Positions 60,331-64,000 of a DNA stretch of 64,000 nt are shown one piece after another (position 1 is the first letter of the stretch; every line of letters begins with the position of its first letter). Below the pieces are notes generated by a model. The model was not told the origin of the DNA, did no database searches, and worked only from the letters and a program-made list of their open reading frames with translations. This DNA is from Yponomeuta sedellus. Taxonomy: Eukaryota > Arthropoda > Insecta > Lepidoptera > Yponomeutidae. Made by a program: the position numbers and the translations under genes. The stretch spans positions 16,371,768-16,435,767 of the forward strand of contig OW203745.1 in the NCBI GenBank assembly GCA_934045075.1. Reading direction: 5' to 3'.

Positions 60331-62440
60331 GTTAATTAAGGTCGGCGACGAAAAGTGGTCCGGTTTGACCATCTGTTTCCTTCTGTGAGGGAGCAAAGTA
60401 GACAAATAGAAAAAACTTCGGGTAAAATAAGCCCAGTTATGTAACATAACAATGGTAAGTCAAAGAACTAGGAAAAATGTCGTCGTTTTAAACGGAATCA
60501 GTTCAGTGGATCGCGGTGTACGAATGGTATTTTAAGTATAGAAAGATGTAACAACAAATGGCTAATCACGATGTTTCGTGGGTTTTCTCCAGTTGACTGG
60601 AGGTAAAAGGGTAATTGTGTTAAGGCCTCCTTTTTTAGGCTAGCAGCTGAGCGTTTTTTGGATTGTACAGACTTGTAGACTTTTCACTGAAGAACCATCG
60701 TCTTCCTAACTAATGATATTATTTGAGACTGGACTTTGTCACGCATGTAGGAAAGAGTGAAAGAGATAAAGAAAGACAGAGAGAGAGAGTAATCACCACG
60801 TATATCCAATGCTTTCAGATGCTGAGTTACACTCAGGTTCCTACATAAGTAATGGAATTAAAAAACTTTATTGTAAAACAGGGTTACAATGAAGCTTAAA
60901 ACACATATGTTACGTCCTTAAAAATACTAAGTCAATGTGGGTCTCCTAACCACGTTTTTAATCCTTTAAAACGATCTTTTTTCACTGATATTTTTTTTTT
61001 ATTTCCATTCCATTAGGAACAGAATGTTACCGCATGCAAAACTGAATGTTTCGCGTAGTGTTTGCTAGCAGGAGTATTTGTTTTGCGCTTTTAGTTTAAT
61101 GCGTCTCAAACCACAAAGACCACGTACGCTTTTGCAAAAGAAAGTTGTCGCTGCCAAAACATTTGTTTTGGACCGATGACCCCAAAACATCGTATACCGA
61201 AAACCGCCACATCTCGGTCTAGCCGCAAAAGTGTCTAGATTTCCACCAATATCCCTCATTAGCAGGAAAGTGGAGCGCTGCGGTCGCAGACGCCTGAGAC
61301 ATATTATTTGCGAGTGCAATTGGAAAATGCCGGACACAGCATGCTCTCAAAAGTATAGAGTTGGGAACACACGTGCGTGCTAGAAGTGACATTGGTTTTA
61401 AAAGTATAAAGATTTATTTAGGTCGTAAAAGTTACTCTCAAAATTTTACGCATACTGCCGTGATTCTCGAGACTCACATAATAGGGCTGGCTGTAAATCA
61501 GTGGTAAGGATTTTATCTGTAGCTCACGCTGTGTCCAGACACCTTTTTACATCTAGGACCCAAATTGATACATAGGTAGAACATTTGCTCGACGGCAAAG
61601 TACTCAAAACATGACATAAAATAGGTGCATTCCTTATACATAATATATGCAATAGAAATGCATAGATTAAAAGAAATAACATAACGAACAAAGTATTAAT
61701 GCATCTACTGTGTTCCACTATTTTTATTATTTCGTTTAATTTAATTTTAACTTACATTGCATGTTTTATAACTGCTAACACTTGCATCATTGTATTTTCC
61801 ATTATGTATGAGTCTGTTGTGTTTTTGCAAATTAAGTGTTATTTGGTACCAATTATGCTTTGTAGGGATGCCTTTTCAACCAAGTGTCAAATATCTGTTT
61901 TGGTGTAGAACTAAAACATTATCTTATCTTATATGAAAGAAGGCTTTCTCTTGGAGAGATAATGAGATTTAGGTAGGTATAGGTGTAAATATTTGGAACA
62001 AAAGTCTACACGTTCTCAATTTTGCCTTAGGCGATAGTACAGTAATTCACTTGTAGATAGATGAGATCGGTTACAATTAAGGCTTTGAACTTTAAAGTGC
62101 AAGGTAATGGTCCTACACTGATCTGACACTGATTGATCGATTAAACCTTCTGACTTATTTGGTCAAATGATATTTGTTATTATTGTCACTTGTAATCTAA
62201 ATTGGGATCGACACACATTAACATATCACTAAATGTTATACCGGTAGAATGTTCTATGTTAACGTCCATTTCAAATCATCATTTCAGCAAAATTGCCACG
62301 CGTTTTTGTGAATTAAGTAAACTTTTGATTAGTGATATTTTTGACGCTCAACTCAAATATTTCATATTTCGGATAAGCGTACTTGTTTGTTAATAACGAC
62401 TAGTGCTTACGAAAGTTTTAGTACTAGAAAGTAAATTTTA
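60331..62440. other. Mostly unassigned AT-rich region
   Basis: Longest frame 90 codons (61337-61065, minus) without recognisable motifs. Scraps of SINE-B body near 60800-60850. No gene or RNA seen. Confidence 0.4.
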
Positions 62441-62570
62441 TAGAATATAGTATGGGCATAATTACCACGCGTGCCCACCGCAGAATATGAACCCTCAGAT
62501 GGCTCAGTTTACCTCACAATATTTTCCTTCACCGTTGACCGTGAACTAATTTATTCTTTACTCTTCATGG
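62440..62570 (-). mobile_element. SINE-B scrap
   Basis: taattaccacgcgtgcccac followed by cacaatattttccttcaccg. Confidence 0.5.
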
Positions 62571-63319
62571 AGAGTTTGACTCTCAATAAAATGCCAAACA
62601 CAACTCTAAACCAAGCAATTGTGAAGCTTAGAAAATTCATGTAAAATGATTTTAATGTACAATAAATTTTAATACAACTCTAGCCCAACTCCTAGCTCTA
62701 TCGCTCATAGCAGCTAGTGACCATTCTCTATCGACTCTCAGTCTTATTTAGCACTAAATTGAGCCTTGAGACCTACGAGTCTGGTCCCCTCAGACCTCCT
62801 CCTGTTACTTGACAGCTAGGTAACCAGTATCGTGATCTTTATCTCGAAAACCATGATATAGTCTATAGCTAGTGTAAAACTAGGCAACGCATAAATAACA
62901 CTGTCAATGTATAGAGACAAGGTAATCTGCTGCACAAGTGACTGCAGCGGTCACTGAAGTCAGATATTGCTTTTTTCGATGGAAGTGCTTCAAGATTAAA
63001 GATTTATTTGATAAACAGAGTTGGTGACGGCCTGTAACATACAGCCTGAGCATGTGTAAAGTACCAAAAGGGCTACTATAACATAAAGAATTATTTGGAT
63101 GACATTGATGTGTGGAATTAAGCCAGTACAAGTCGCGCAAAAATGACTGTAATATTAGGAAATGCATATACGAGTAGGTACTGGAAATTTGCGATTTTGG
63201 CCTCTGGACCGCGTGTCATAAACGTAATTTTATGACAATTCGATGTACATCGCGAAACCCACTTTTCCTATTGGAGGGTAAAGTTCTATAATTGCATAGT
63301 TTTTATGGTAATCGATGAA
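62571..63319. other. Unassigned AT-rich region
   Basis: No frame with recognisable motifs. 63050-63160 contains a degraded jockey 3' piece (ccaaaagggctactataaca). Confidence 0.4.
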
Positions 63320-63560
63320 TTGTAGTTTTATTAAAGAGGCCCCTTATTGGAATGACAATGATGTCTGGAATTAAAGCCAGGATGCATGAGTTCCAGGATT
63401 TTATTATATTTATGTAAACTCTGTTAATTAAGGGCTTTGGAAAGATTAAGTTTGGAGTCATTGTGTCCATTTTTTCTCCAAAATGATCTAGATTTTGAAA
63501 TGGATACCAAGTCTAACTTGTAACGATCACTAAGCCGTAGTTTCAGTGCTATTCTGTAGT
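63320..63560 (+). mobile_element. Jockey-like 3' UTR copy
   Basis: Contains ttggaatgacaatgatgtct then tgtccattttttctccaaaa and actaagccgtagtttcagtg, matching the J1 3' end. No coding frame. Confidence 0.65.
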
Positions 63561-63742
63561 ATAAAAATGAGTCGCTGAATGTGTTGGTAAGCGTAAATCT
63601 CGAGAGCAGCTGAACCGATTTCACTAATTCTTTTTTTAGAAGATACCTTGAAAGAAGGAGATTGTTTTAACGGAGAGAAAAAATTAAAAAAAACTAAACA
63701 ATCGACTGTTAGGGGGTACGAAGTTCGCTGGGTCAGTTAGTT
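63555..63742 (-). repeat. 'ctagctgacccagcgaac'-type repeat, inverted
   Basis: aaaaatgagtcgctgaatgt, gtaaatctcgagagcagctg and tacgaagttcgctgggtcag; reverse complement of the 57894-58073 unit. Confidence 0.75.
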
Positions 63743-64000
63743 TTAAATAAAACCTTTTTTTGATTCATTGATTGAGTGCGCACGAAAACTCCATGTTTAC
63801 TAGAAACAATTTTATGCTGGCCTTATCGAAGTAAGACAGAATCTTATATTATTAAATGACTTGCACATTTAACAAGCACTTGTTAAGTTTTAACTGATGG
63901 TATAAGCGTTGGTTACTTTCTTAGTAATTAAGCTTAAGAGTGGGTTATAAAACGTCAAGGTTGGATTACTATATTTGTCTTTCTTTTAACATGACTGAGC

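Overview
Eukaryotic genomic DNA, most likely from a moth or butterfly. This is inferred from split genes with GT-AG introns in an AT-rich background, abundant tRNA-headed SINEs whose bodies carry the 'gaaggaaaacatcgtgaggaaacc' block familiar from Lepidoptera, mori-type and other mariners, jockey-like non-LTR retrotransposons and a Ty3/gypsy element. No bacterial-type genes, operons, CRISPR arrays or true tRNA/rRNA genes were found.

Host genes. (1) A plus-strand gene fills 1-25.5 kb. Eight exons (519-609, 4323-4429, 9597-9758, 11096-11746, 12480-12586, 17580-17829, 24210-24302, 25398-25520) join with consistent phases into 527 residues. They encode an MIT domain followed by a degenerate kinase domain, and this is the RPS6KC1 (RPK118) family; the N-terminal exons lie to the left of the window. 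(2) A single-exon minus-strand gene at 30418-30927 encodes TSEN15, a tRNA-splicing endonuclease subunit. (3) A minus-strand gene at 34239-40286 (two coding exons, 1851 residues) encodes a secreted Ser/Thr/Pro/Gln-rich mucin-like or matrix protein; its 5' UTR probably begins further right.

Repeats fill the introns and almost all of 40.3-64 kb. They include jockey-like fragments (five RT-bearing pieces), a 4.0 kb gypsy element with matching LTRs, three mariners, several tRNA-headed SINE families (local labels SINE-A, B, C, D, G, H), hairpin retroposons, small foldback/MITE elements and several tandem arrays. I see no convincing gene right of 40.3 kb.

Main discoveries. (a) Seven SINE insertions from two families each consist of an inverted segment joined to a direct segment inside one pair of target-site duplications; six of them share the same outer breakpoint. 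This looks like recurrent twin priming or snap-back cDNA synthesis in SINEs. (b) A second class of A-tailed hairpin retroposon occurs in three copies with 11-13 bp target duplications and a loop that can lie in either orientation. (c) The gypsy element encodes an uninterrupted 1017-residue Gag-integrase fusion that has lost protease, RT and RNase H in frame. (d) A 19-copy minisatellite in the RPS6KC1 gene has copied the exon end together with its 5' splice site.
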